DNA of 29,268 nucleotides from CAVUAF01 sp963739375 (lineage in GTDB: Bacteria; Acidobacteriota; Terriglobia; Terriglobales; Acidobacteriaceae): contig CAVUAF010000010.1 of the NCBI GenBank assembly GCA_963739375.1, positions 1-29,268 on the forward strand, read 5' to 3'. Every line of letters begins with the position of its first letter. Within the stretch, counting starts at the first letter, position 1. Position numbers and translations under genes: made by a program. The notes beneath the pieces are model-generated. The model had not been told where the DNA came from. It did no database searches and saw only the letters and a program-made list of their open reading frames with translations. This document shows positions 1-8,960 of this stretch, piece after piece.

Positions 1-1516
1 ATCGCTGCTGTTGCTCTCTTACTGGGTGTGTACGTCGGCCTGGCGCTGGTGCTGGCGTGCGTGCGTCCGCCGCATAGCGACGAAGGCCACTTTGCCAACG
101 GCGCTGCCGAACTCGCGCGCCATGGCCGCCTGGTCATGCCCATGTGGACCGAGTGGATCAGCACCCTGGACCAGCATGTCTATGCCACCATGCCGCTTTG
201 CTCTGTGGGGCTTGCCGGGTGGTTCAAGCTCTTTGGCATGGGCATGCTGATCATGCGCGCGTTCAGCGTGCTCTGGGGCGTGGTGCTGCTGCTCTCGCTC
301 TACCTCGTGGTGCGCATCGCCGGCCGCGACCCCGAACTCGCCCTCCTGACGCTGCTGTTCCTGGTGTTTCCTACGACGTGGTGAACCTCACCTCCGGCCG
401 CTACAACGTGATGGCGGCGGCACTGATCGCCGCTGCCATGGCCGGTTATTTCAGCTTCCGGGAAAAGCGCCTCACCGCGGCCGTGCTGCTGGCGAATGCT
501 TGCGTCGCCGCGGCCGTGGTCGACCCCACCCTTATGGCGCCTTCGGCGGGCTGGCTTTCCTGCTGGTCTTCGCCCTTTACAGATCGTGCGCGCTTCCACC
601 CCCGGCTGCTCGTCGTCGCCGCTTTGCCGTACCTGCTCGCGTTGGCCGCCTGGGGAGCGTTCATCGCCCAGGATCCGGCGATGTTCCGCCAGCAGTTCGC
701 AGCCAACGCCGCCGGTCGCCGCCTGTCGCTGCTCCACCCGCTGGCCGCTCTGGCCAGCGAGATCCAGATCCGCTACATCACCATTTTCGGCGGCTGGCAT
801 TCCGGGGTCCCGGTCTACATGCGCGTCAAGGTCGGCCTCCTCTTGCTCTATCTCGCCGCCTTGATCGGATGTCTCGCTTCCGCCCGCGTTCGCAACAGCC
901 GCGGCGGACGATCCTGCTGACCTACACCGCCATGGTCTTCTTCGCCCTGGTTTTCTTTGAAGCGACTCGCCTCTACATCTACCTGATTTATGTGCTGCCT
1001 CTGTACACCATCCTGCTGGCGGTCTGGCTGCAATCCTTACTCGCGTCGAAGCGCTGGCTGCGGGCTCTGGCGCTGACCATCACGGTGGGCTGGTGCCTGT
1101 TCACTTTGGCGACTATCGCGTATCGCGCGCGCCTCAACGCCTACAGCAACGCCTATGCCCGTGCGGCGCAGTATCTGCGGGAGCATGTGCAGCCGAAAGT
1201 GGTTTTTGCCGGCGGCGAGTTTGGTCCTCCGGTCGGATTCGACCACGTCCTCGACGATATCTACCTGGGCTATCGCAACCACAAGCAGCCGGACTACATC
1301 GTGGTCGACAGTGCCTGGGATGACTGGTACGCAGAGCAGGCAGGGCCGCGGCCCGAAGTCTATCGCTACATTCAGCAGACCCTGGCGGAGCATCCGCTGG
1401 TGTACGAGAGCCACGCCGGCCCCACGTATTATCGGGTGTATGCGCGCCGGGCGCGGGCACCGGCCGCCATGCCGCACATAGCCGCCCTGGCTATCGCACC
1501 GGGATGGTGGGGGTGA
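1..1516 (+). CDS. GT39-like membrane glycosyltransferase (5'-partial, frameshifted)
   Basis: Likely an integral membrane GT-C glycosyltransferase that moves a sugar from a polyprenyl-phosphate donor on the outer face of the inner membrane. The frame is open from base 1, so the true start probably lies outside the window; GTG at 28 is the only visible alternative. The N-terminal part has the acidic loop SDEGHFANGAAELARHG, typical of the first periplasmic loop of PMT/GT39 enzymes. Leu/Val/Ala-rich membrane segments follow, then a soluble C-terminal part (around VFAGGEFGPPVGFDHVLDD) to the stop at 1514. The reading passes from frame 1 to frame 3 near 380, briefly to frame 2 near 535-580, and ends in frame 2 after about 890, so there are at least four single-base indels. 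It converges on, and overlaps by 26 bp, the UbiA-like gene. The general class is fairly sure; donor and acceptor are unknown. Confidence 0.72.
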
Positions 1517-2478
1517 AGATCCGGTATAAAACCGGAATGTCCACGAACATCAGCACCGCCATGGTGACCGCGCAGGCGGTGACCGCTGCCATCAACCGCG
1601 GCTGGCGGTAGAGCTTCTCCGGCTGTTCGGCGGCGCTCTCTTTCTCGAACCCCAGCGAAAGGTCATCGCCATCACCAGCGCCACCAGCGGAAACGATAAG
1701 ACCAGTTCCAGCCGGTACCGCATCATGAACGCGCCAAAAAACAGCATGGCCGTGGCGGCGTAGAACAGAATGCTGACCAGCAGGCGCGGTTCCGTATAGT
1801 AGGCGAACGACTTGCGATAGGCAGCGCTCCGCTCCGAGTCATTGATGTCGCGATACTCCGCAAAGCGCTTGATGGCCATGAAGTAGCACCCCACCATCCA
1901 GTAGCTGATCAGCAGCGATGCCGGCGGGATCATCGTCATCGTGACCATGTACCAGCCGGCCAGCATCCGCAGCGGATTGTTGACCGCCTCGGAGAGCACG
2001 TCGATGTACGGCAGGTCCTTGGCGCGCACCGGCGGAATGTTGTAGATGCAGCCCATCAGCCACAGGGCGATCATCGCTACCAGTAGTCCGCGCGAGACAG
2101 GCTCGCCAGCGCCATGCCCGCGGCTCCCAGCGCCAGCCACTGCACGTAGGCTGCGGGCACCAGGACGGCTCCGGACGGCACCGGCCGCCGGCATTTCGTG
2201 GGATGCAACCGATCGTAGGGCGCATCCAGCAGCTCGTTGATCACGTAATTGCTCGACGTGACCAGCGACACGGCGGCCAGGCCCAGCAGCAGCTGCAGCG
2301 CTAGGGACCAGTTCAGCCGCGCGGGAGCGACGCTGAGCGCCACCACGATCCCCGGCAGGACAAAGACGTTCTTCACCCAATGGTCAACGCGCGCGATCCG
2401 CAAATGTCCACGCCAGGTGGGCTTGCGTTCCGGCTGGGCGTTGGTGGAGGCGGCGGCCGTTTCCTGCCTGCTGGTCAT
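1491..2478 (-). CDS. UbiA-family polyprenyl-phosphate phosphoribosyltransferase (frameshifted)
   Basis: Membrane prenyltransferase resembling decaprenyl-phosphate phosphoribosyltransferase (mycobacterial Rv3806c type), which joins phosphoribosyl pyrophosphate to a polyprenyl phosphate. Visible hallmarks are DHWVKNVFVLPG near residue 32 and the Asp-rich motif NYVINELLDAPYDRLHPTK (NxxxDxxxD). A second loop reads YNIPPVRAKDLPYIDVLSEA. Several hydrophobic helices are present and the total is about 328 aa, near the family's usual 300. One frameshift lies near 2085. A second, near 1660, restores a C-terminal helix ending in FVDIPVLYRIF and a stop at 1491-1493. The ATG at 2476-2478 overlaps the TGA of the HAD gene, so the two are probably translationally coupled. 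A polyprenyl-phosphate donor is inferred from the family; quinone-type UbiA roles are less likely given the DHW...KN motif. Confidence 0.8.
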
Positions 2479-3196
2479 GCGAGTGAATGTTCTCCTGGTG
2501 CAAAAAGCTTCTGGCTAAGCGTCGCGTAATCGGGCGCCGCCTGCCAGTCCTCCCCGTCCACCGTGTGCCCGATGATCACGCACTGCATGCCGGCCCGCGC
2601 GGCCGCCAGCGCGTCCACTTCCGGCCGGTCACCGACGTACAGAGCTTCGCCCGCCCCCACCCAGGCGCTGCAACGCCACCACCAGCCCCCGCGGATCGGG
2701 CTTGAGACGCTGCACGTCGTCGTCTTGCGCGCTCACCAGCACATCGAAGAAGTGCGCCAGCCGCAGCGCTTCCAGCTTCTGGCGGGCCGGGTAGTCCGAC
2801 ACCACGCCCAGCCGCAGCCCCTGTTGCTTCGCCTCGGTGAGCAGCTCGGCGGCGCCTGGATACACCGCCCCCGCCAGCAGGGCGAGTGGTTCCGTCTCCA
2901 TCCAGGTGGCCACGCAGGTGCGTCTCGCTCCGCCCCGACCCCGGACTGGCGGCTGGCGAGGGCGATCTGCGCATCCGCAAGCGGGGTCTCGTCTCGTCGT
3001 CGTGCCGCAGCTGCTCGTGCGCCCGGCGGTAGGCTTGCAAGGCGCGAAATGTCACCCAGGCTTCGGTGGGCCGGCCGAGGTGGGCCTTGAGCAGCCGCCA
3101 CAGCATTTGCCGTCGCAGCTGCGACTGGCGATACAGCGTGCCGTCGAGGTCGAAGATCAAGGCCTTCACGCGCGCACGCACATTGACCCGAAGCAC
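2475..3196 (-). CDS. HAD-superfamily hydrolase (frameshifted)
   Basis: Cytoplasmic phosphatase of the haloacid dehalogenase family. All four HAD motifs are readable: I, IFDLDGTLYR near the N-terminus; II, LGVVSDYP; III, RLKPDPRG; IV, ALYVGDRPEVD. A helical cap lies between motifs I and II. The reading changes frame near 2985, 2915 and 2655, so it is split into pieces although every catalytic motif survives. The start is uncertain: in-frame GTG codons at 3196, 3181 and 3169 all precede motif I. The stop TGA overlaps the ATG of the UbiA-like gene by 4 bp. HAD domains occur next to or fused with UbiA phosphoribosyltransferases, which suggests it removes the 5-phosphate from the polyprenyl-phosphoryl-phosphoribose product. 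That role is inference; a generic phosphoglycolate-type phosphatase is the alternative. Confidence 0.75.
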
Positions 3197-3233
3197 AGAG
3201 AGAAGTCAATTATGCCGGGGTCGTGGCCAGGTG

Positions 3234-4345
3234 TCAAACCTCGGAAAGCGTCCGGACACCGCCCGAATTTTCATTCGGAGCACTGCGGCCGATGGAACCG
3301 GGGCTCCTTCGCTGCAGTCGCCACAGGCCGATCAGGCCCCACCAACTGATGACGACGTACATCAGGGCTTGAAATACGAAGACAAACGCCAGCCCGTTGC
3401 TCTTACTGAAGCCGAACGGACGCAGCACCGTCACCGCGACGAACTGATAAACCCCGACATAGCCGGGCGTCGACGGGATGGCGCTCGCCAATCCCAGCGC
3501 CGCCAGCAGCAGCAGGGCCACCGGGAGCGGCATCTCCAGTTGCATGGAGCGCGCCGTAATCACCGCTACCGTTCCGTCCAGGGACCAGATCACCGCCGTC
3601 AAGGACGAACAGTGCCGCCCGCCCCGCATGGCGCAGGCTTTGTAATCCGAGAAACAGCTCGCCGACTATGTACTCCAGTCGGCCGCGCAGCGCGTCCCCC
3701 AGAAATCACGATCGTTGCAGCACGAATACCACCAACCGGTACAGGTGGGACAAGAGCAGCACCCCCACCAATCCGATCAGCCCCAGCGCGCCCATGATGT
3801 TCGACGTCCGGTACAGCCACGGCGGAACGTCGCGCCAGAAGAGGATCGCCGTCGCGCTGATCAGGACAGGGCCAGCGAATCCAGCATGCGCTCCGTGATG
3901 GCGGTGCCGAACGCGAACGACTTGCTCATGCTCGATTCGCGCGCCACCAGCGCCGCCCGGATCAGTTCGCCCGCGCGCGCCGGCAGGAAGAAGTTGCCCA
4001 GGTAGCCGACCATGTTCGCCCAGAACACCGTCGCCACCGGCAGCTTCGAGGCCAGCAGCAGCACCCGCCAGCGCACGCCGCGCAGCCCGCACGAAACCGA
4101 AAAAACACCGGCCGCCGCTGCCACATAGCCAAGTCGGGTGTGAGAGATCGCCTGGTAGAGCGCCGCCCAATCGATGTGGCGCAGCACCACGAAGAGCAAG
4201 GCGCCCGAAACCGCGAAGCTGACGACCCACACGGCCCAGCGGTGCTTCCGGCGAGGCAATAGCCGCTCGCCCGGATCGGGATCGGGGTGGGCCGCGCTAG
4301 GCCGGGAAGTGCCCCGAGCGGTTTGGTCGTGGGGTCGGTCGGCAT
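3234..4345 (-). CDS. YbhN / LPG-synthase-TM family membrane protein (frameshifted)
   Basis: Polytopic inner-membrane protein of the lysylphosphatidylglycerol synthase TM-region family (UPF0104/YbhN). Members are putative lipid or lipid-linked sugar flippases. Family features seen are LRGVRWRVLLLASKLP, then a segment containing LGNFFLPARAGELIRA. A C-terminal block reads LGLASAIPSTPGYVGVYQF and ends in helices around YVVISWWGLIGLWRL. The parts lie in different frames, with shifts near 4270, 3865, 3710 and 3605. The ATG at 4345 needs the first shift; TTG at 4259 in the second frame is the alternative start. The gene heads the minus-strand run leading to the HAD and UbiA-like genes, with a gap of 37 bp to the HAD gene. 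Flipping of a polyprenyl-linked sugar would fit the neighbours but is not shown. Confidence 0.74.
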
Positions 4346-4425
4346 GAAGTTCTTCGCCCCTATTTCTACCACGCTCGCTGCGCGCGGGCTTGTCCCGACC
4401 CCTGCGGTGGTAATATCGCCGGCCA

Positions 4426-5922
4426 ATGGCTTACGCGTCGCCATCCCAGCCCGCCCCGCGCCGCGCTTCGCTTTCCGTGCTCGTTCCCGTCTACAACGGG
4501 CAATACCTGGTGCGGACCAGCCTGGAGCGGCTGAAGGTGCTGGCGACGTCGCCGCTGCTGGCGCGCGTGCAGGTCATCGTGGTGGACGACTGCTCGCGCG
4601 ACGATACCCCGGCCGTGCTCGCGGCGTTTCGCGAGTCGGTGGCGGCCGAGCCGCCCGGGAAGATCGCCTGGGAGTTCCATCGCCACGAGCGCGACCAGGG
4701 CAAAGGCGGCGCCGTGCGCACGGCGATCGCGCGCGCGGAATGCGAACTCAGCGTCATCCACGATGCCGACCTCGAATACCATCCCGCCGACCTGCTCACG
4801 ATGGTCCCGCTCTTCCTCGACGAGGGCGCCGACGCCGTCTTCGGCTCCCGCTTCATGGCCGGCGAGTTCAACGCGCGCTCTTCTTCAAGCACGAGTTGGG
4901 CAACAAGTTCCTCACCTTCGTCTGCGACCTCGCCTGTGACCTCAACCTCAGCGACATGGAGACCTGCTACAAAATGGTGCGCACCGACCTGCTGCGCTCC
5001 CTCCCGCTGGTCAGCCGCGACTTCCGCATCGAGCCGGAGCTCACCCTCAAGCTGGCGAAACGCGGCGCGCGCATCTACGAGGTCCCCATCCGCTACAGCG
5101 GCCGCACCTATCAGGAAGGCAAGAAGATCGGCTGGACCGACGGCGTCAAGGCGCTGGCCGCCATCGTGCGCTTCCGCCTCTCCGACCGCATCTTCCAGCC
5201 CGACCGCTACGGCTCGGAGCTTTCGCCGCGCCTGGCGCGCGCCCCCCGGTACACCAAGTGGCTCGCCAACCTGGTGCGTCCGCACCTCGGGCAGCGCGTC
5301 CTCGAGCTGGGCGCCGGCGTGGGCAAATGACCCTCCGCCTGATTCCCGCGCCGAGTACTGCGCCGCCGATCCCAACCCGCTCTTCGTGCGCGAGCTGCAG
5401 AAGCTGGTTGACACGCGCCCTTACCTGCGCGCGGCGCAGCTTGACCCGGCCGCGGCGACGCCGTTGGCGCCGGCCGGCGCCTTCGACACGGTGCTGCTGC
5501 AGAACGCCGTCGAGCGCGTCGAAGATGACGTGGCGGTGATGCACCGGGTTTTTGCCGCGCTCGCTCCCGGCGGCCGCGCGCTGGTGCTCGCACCCCACGG
5601 CCGCAGCCTCTTCGGCTCGCTCGATGGCGTCCTCGGCCACTTGCGCCGCTACTCGCGCGCCAACCTGGTGCGTCTCGGCGAGGCGGCGGGCTTCCGCGTC
5701 CAGGTGGTGAAACCCTTCAACCGCTGCAGCTCGCTGGTCTGGTTCGTCAACGCCCGCCTGCTGCGCCGCCGCCGCTTCAGCGTGCTGAAGGTGAAGCTGC
5801 TGAACCTGCTCGTGCCACTGCTGCGCCGCCTGGAATGGCTGCCACTGCCGCCCCTCACCCTGCTCGCCGTCTTCGAGAAGCCGGTCACGCCCGCCGACGC
5901 GCCCGTTGCATTGTCATCCTGA
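4426..5922 (+). CDS. Bifunctional GT2 glycosyltransferase / class I SAM methyltransferase (frameshifted)
   Basis: Fusion of a DPM1/DPG-like family 2 glycosyltransferase (about residues 15-285) and a SAM-dependent methyltransferase (about 290-495). The GT2 part shows VLVPVYNG, VIVVDDCSRDDT, DQGKGGAVRTA, the DxD motif HDADLEY and VFGSRF. It continues in another frame with LSDMETCYKMVRTDLLRSL and YQEGKKIGWTDGVKAL. The methyltransferase has VLELGAGVGK and, further on, AAFDTVLLQNAVE-like and APGGRALVLAPHG strands. Three one-base deletions (near 4880, 5326 and 5345) return the reading to its first frame, so a continuous but partly nonsense Ser/Arg-rich ORF exists across the break. The last two are repaired by adding one A to AAA and one C to CCC. 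The final ALSS and the stop come from an intergenic repeat. It probably makes a polyprenyl-phosphate sugar; the methyl acceptor is unknown. Confidence 0.8.
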   Translation: MAYASPSQPAPRRASLSVLVPVYNGQYLVRTSLERLKVLATSPLLARVQVIVVDDCSRDDTPAVLAAFRESVAAEPPGKIAWEFHRHERDQGKGGAVRTAIARAECELSVIHDADLEYHPADLLTMVPLFLDEGADAVFGSRFMAGEFNARSSSSTSWATSSSPSSATSPVTSTSATWRPATKWCAPTCCAPSRWSAATSASSRSSPSSWRNAARASTRSPSATAAAPIRKARRSAGPTASRRWPPSCASASPTASSSPTATARSFRRAWRAPPGTPSGSPTWCVRTSGSASSSWAPAWANDPPPDSRAEYCAADPNPLFVRELQKLVDTRPYLRAAQLDPAAATPLAPAGAFDTVLLQNAVERVEDDVAVMHRVFAALAPGGRALVLAPHGRSLFGSLDGVLGHLRRYSRANLVRLGEAAGFRVQVVKPFNRCSSLVWFVNARLLRRRRFSVLKVKLLNLLVPLLRRLEWLPLPPLTLLAVFEKPVTPADAPVALSS

Positions 5923-6055
5923 GCGAGCGCGCGGGACCCTGAGCGCAGCGAAGGGGACCAAGCGCGAGTGGAAGGATCCCTATGCCACCCAGGCGGCCGC
6001 GGTCAAGTAAGGATGCTTCGACTCCGCGGCGGCCGAGGCCGCCGTTCAGCATGAC
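5911..6055. repeat. Dispersed intergenic repeat, inverted pair
   Basis: A forward copy beginning TTGTCATCCTGAGCG and ending AAGGATCCC (5911-5981) faces a related reverse copy, GGATGCTTCGACTCC ... TTCAGCATGAC (about 6012-6053). The same element recurs near 16005 and 17938. The TGA of the preceding GT2-methyltransferase gene lies inside its CCTGAG. The region could fold into a large stem. It contains no ORF of its own. Confidence 0.7.
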
Positions 6056-6065
6056 TGCTGAGGGC

Positions 6066-6114
6066 TAAATGCCAAATGCTAAGTGCTAAGTGCCAAATGC
6101 TAACTGCTGCCTGC
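6066..6114. repeat. Tandem heptamer array, (T/C)AA(A/G)TGC type, 7 units
   Basis: Seven consecutive 7-bp units with consensus (T/C)AA(A/G)TGC, ending at the rfbB stop codon (6114-6116). The same units occur in opposite orientation at 11605-11634, on the other side of the rhamnose operon. Confidence 0.85.
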
Positions 6115-7136
6115 TAGGGCCTGCCCGCGAAGGTCTGCTCCCGCCGCGTGTAGTGCCGCTCGAAGTACTCGCGATACTCGCCGCTGCGGGTTTCCGCCAG
6201 CCACGTGGCATGCTCGCGATACAGGCGATGGTCTGCGCCAGGCCGTCCTCGAAGCGCACCTGCGGCTGCCATCCGAGTTCCGACTTCAGCTTCCGGCAGT
6301 CGAGCGCGTAGCGGCGGTCATGCGCCGGGCGGTCGTTGACGAACTGGAGCAGGTTGCGTCGGGCTCCAGCGCGCGCAGGATGCGCTGCGCCACCTCCAGG
6401 TTGCGCGGCCCGATTCGGCGCCGATGTTGTAAATTTCGCCTTCCCGTCCGCCGGAGAGCAGCCAGTCGAGCGCCCGGCAGTGGTCGCTCGACGTACATCC
6501 AGTCGCGCACCTGCTGCCCGTCGCCGTAGACCGGCAGCGGCTGCCCTCGAGCGCGCTGCGCGATCATCAGCGGGATCAGTTTCTCCGGGAACTGGCAGGG
6601 ACCGTAATTGTTGGTGCAGCGCGTGATCACGGCGTGGAGGCCGTGCGAGTGCGCGTAGGCGAGCACCATCAGGTCGGCGGCGGCCTTGCTCGCGGCGTAG
6701 GGGCTGGTCGGCGCCAGGCGGCGACTGCTCGGTGAACGGCCCGACGCCGGGTCGAGCCGTAGACCTCGTCGGTGCCGACCTGCAGGAACCGCGCACCCGC
6801 GCCTGCCGCGCCGCCTCCAGGAGGACCTGCGTGCCTTCCACGTTGGTGCGGACGAACGGCGCCGAGTTCTCGAGGCTGCGGTCCACGTGCGTCTCGGCGG
6901 CAAAGTGGATCGATGGCGTCGGCGTGGCGCAGCACCTCCGCCACCCCTGGCTCGCAGATGTCCAGGCGCACGAACTCGCAGCGCGCGTCGCCGAGCACCG
7001 GCTCCAGGTTGCGCAGGTTGCCGGCGTAGGTCAGCTGGTCGACCACCACCAGCTTCCACTGCGGATGCTCGCGCAGCGCATGCTGCACGAAGTTGGCGCC
7101 GATGAACCCCGCCCCGCCGGTCACGACGAGCCTCAT
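6114..7136 (-). CDS. rfbB: dTDP-glucose 4,6-dehydratase (frameshifted)
   Basis: Extended SDR that converts dTDP-glucose to dTDP-4-keto-6-deoxyglucose, step 2 of dTDP-L-rhamnose synthesis. Visible features are the N-terminal NAD-binding motif VVTGGAGFIGANFV, VVDQLTYAGNLRNLEPV, VGTDEVYGS with the active-site Thr-Asp-Glu, the catalytic YAASKAA (YxxxK), and RCTNNYGPCQFPEKLIPLM. GDGQQVRDWMYV and a C-terminal block ELGWQPQVRFEDGLAQT follow. The C-terminus runs to REQTFAGRP and a stop at 6114-6116, giving about 340 aa, the family norm. Pieces lie in all three frames, with at least six indels between 6200 and 6920; every expected motif is present. The ATG at 7136 overlaps the rfbA stop as ATGA. Identification is firm despite the frame breaks. 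Confidence 0.9.
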
Positions 7137-7892
7137 CGCGCCACCTCGGTGGCCCGGGCCGCCGCGCTCTGCGCCTCGCGCTGCGCGCGCACCAGCGTGG
7201 AAGCGCGGTAGAGCGATTCGAAGGTGCCGGCATCGGTCCACCAGCCGTCCAGGAAGCTGTAGCGCCAGCTGGCCCGCGGCGAGGTACGAGTTGTTCACGT
7301 CGGTGATCTCGTACTCACTGCGTCCCGACGGCTGCAGCGCGCGGATGCGGTCGAAGACCGTCGCGTCGTAGAAGTAGACCCCGACCACGGCGTAAGGCGA
7401 CGCGGGGCGCGCCGGCTTCTCCTCGATGCGCACCAGTCGCTCGCCGTCGAGCACGGGAACGCCGAAGCGCTGCGGGTCGCTGACTTCCTTCAGCAGGATG
7501 CGCGCGCCGCGCTCCTGCCCCTCGAAAGCCGCGCGGGCGGCGCGGATGCTGCCTTCCAGGATGTTGTCGCCGAGGATGACGCAGATTTTTTCGCCGCGCG
7601 CAAAGTATTCGGCCAGGCGCAGCGCGTCGGCAATCCCCGCCTCCCCCTCCTGGTAGGCGAAGTCGAGCTGCTTCAGGCCGAAGTCCTTGCCGTTACGCAG
7701 CAGGCGCAGGAACTCGCCCGCGTTGTTGCCCCCGGTCACGATCAGGATGTCGGTGATGCCGGCCTCCACCAGCGTGGCCAGCGGGTAGTAAATCATGGGC
7801 CGGTCATACACCGGCAGCAGGTGCTTGTTGGTCACGCGGGTCAGCGGATACAGCCGCGAGCCGCTGCCCCCGGCCAGGATCACGCCTCTCAT
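7133..7892 (-). CDS. rfbA: Glucose-1-phosphate thymidylyltransferase (one frameshift)
   Basis: Nucleotidyltransferase that makes dTDP-glucose from dTTP and glucose-1-phosphate, step 1 of the rhamnose pathway. It begins MRGVILAGGSGSRLYPLT, the nucleotide-binding signature, followed by NKHLLPVYDRPMIYYPL. Then come VTGGNNAGEFLRLL, ICVILGDNIL with the metal-binding Asp, FGVPVLDG, IEEKPARPASPYAVVGVYFYD and YEITDVNNSYL. A single frameshift near 7265 switches to a frame that gives RYSFLDGWWTDAGTFESLY and ends at 7133-7135. At about 252 aa it is shorter than the 290-aa enterobacterial enzyme and lacks part of the usual C-terminal helical tail; short forms are common. Start ATG and stop TGA overlap rfbD and rfbB by 4 bp each, so the three genes form one coupled unit. 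Confidence 0.92.
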
Positions 7893-8755
7893 GCCGTCAC
7901 CCGCGCGGACGCCGCCGCCGTGACTTGCCGGATGTAGGCGCCGACCGCCTCCTGCCACGGCCGCATCACGATCCCAAAGGGCGCCAGCGCCCGCAGCGAG
8001 AGCACGGAATTGCGCGGCCGCGGCGCTTTCCAGCCCAGGTCGGCGAGCCGCTGCCGCACCAGCCGGACATGTTCGATGCCGGCGGCGCGCAGCACCTCGG
8101 CGGCTATGTCGTACCACGAGCCACCGCCGGCATTGGTGACGTGGAAGATGCCGGCGGCGCGCGCTTCCATCAGCCGCAGCAACGCCGCCGCCGCCTCGGG
8201 CGCAAACGTGGGCGTGGAGAACTTGTCGGCGATGGCCGTAATCTCGCGTTGCGTCGCGGCTTGCGCCAGCACGCGGTCGGGAAACGCCCGCGGATGGTTG
8301 CCGAAAAGCCACGCCACCCGGACCACCGCGGCCGCGGGGAGCGCAGCCAGCACGCGGTCTTCGCCCTCGGACTTGGAGCGCGCGTAGTGGCTGAGCGGGC
8401 GCTTGGGGTCGTCCACCTCGTAGGGCGTCCCTTTTTCGCCGTCGAAGACGTAGTCGGTGGAGATGTGCACCAGGCGCGAGCCGGCGGCAGCACAGGCGCG
8501 GGCAACGTGTTCGGGACCGGCCGCGTTGATGGCGTACGCCAGCTCCGGATCGCGCTCGCAGCCCTCGACGTCGGTTATGGCTGCGGCCAACACCGTGACG
8601 TCCGGCTGCACGCGCGCAAGCAGCGCCCCGACCTGCGCCGCGTCGCGGATGTCGCACTGCCGCGAGCCCACACCGGTGACCTCGTGGGTGGGCGCCCAGG
8701 CCGCCAGCAGGTTGCGGCCCAGCAGTCCGGTAGCGCCAATAACCAGAATCTTCAT
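7889..8755 (-). CDS. rfbD: dTDP-4-dehydrorhamnose reductase
   Basis: SDR that reduces dTDP-4-keto-L-rhamnose to dTDP-L-rhamnose with NAD(P)H, the last step of the pathway. It is intact, 288 aa. The nucleotide-binding motif IGATGLLG is at residues 6-13. HISTDYVFDG follows (T100, D101), and the catalytic pair Y124/K128 sits in SHYARSKSEGE. RVAWLFG and a C-terminal GIFHVTNAGGGSWYDIA segment also match the family. ATG at 8755 is chosen because the Rossmann strand starts directly there; longer readings run into the intergenic region. The stop overlaps the rfbA start. The 205-bp gap upstream carries the parS site, so rfbDAB may have its own promoter. Confidence 0.94.
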   Translation of the reverse strand: MKILVIGATGLLGRNLLAAWAPTHEVTGVGSRQCDIRDAAQVGALLARVQPDVTVLAAAITDVEGCERDPELAYAINAAGPEHVARACAAAGSRLVHISTDYVFDGEKGTPYEVDDPKRPLSHYARSKSEGEDRVLAALPAAAVVRVAWLFGNHPRAFPDRVLAQAATQREITAIADKFSTPTFAPEAAAALLRLMEARAAGIFHVTNAGGGSWYDIAAEVLRAAGIEHVRLVRQRLADLGWKAPRPRNSVLSLRALAPFGIVMRPWQEAVGAYIRQVTAAASARVTA

Positions 8756-8922
8756 GGCGGAGTGGCCATGATACCGGAATCGGCGCCGGGGACGCGCTGG
8801 GGACCCGGCGGAGGCGGCCGGGTCCACACGGGCACTCAAAGCGGCCGCGTCGGTCCGCTACCTCTAATCGCTGCCCTTTCAACAACTTAAGCTTAAAGCT
8901 ATAAATGTGCGTGTGGGCAAAT

Positions 8923-8938
8923 TGTTCCACGTGGAACA
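8923..8938. promoter_or_regulatory. parS: parS centromere-like site (ParB/Spo0J binding)
   Basis: The 16-mer TGTTCCACGTGGAACA is a perfect palindrome. It differs at one position from the Bacillus subtilis parS consensus (TGTTCCACGTGAAACA) and matches the palindromic form described for Pseudomonas. The dyad extends without mismatch to 26 bp (8918-8943). It lies in an AT-rich island between two minus-strand genes. No T-run follows on either strand, so it does not look like an intrinsic terminator. No parA or parB is in the window. Confidence 0.85.
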
Positions 8939-8960
8939 ATTTGGCTACGTCCCAGGGGGG

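Noticed and set aside
8918..8943. Reading the palindrome as an intrinsic terminator of the secreted-protein gene
   Set aside because: No T-run follows on the minus strand, there is no loop, and the core is a full match to parS.
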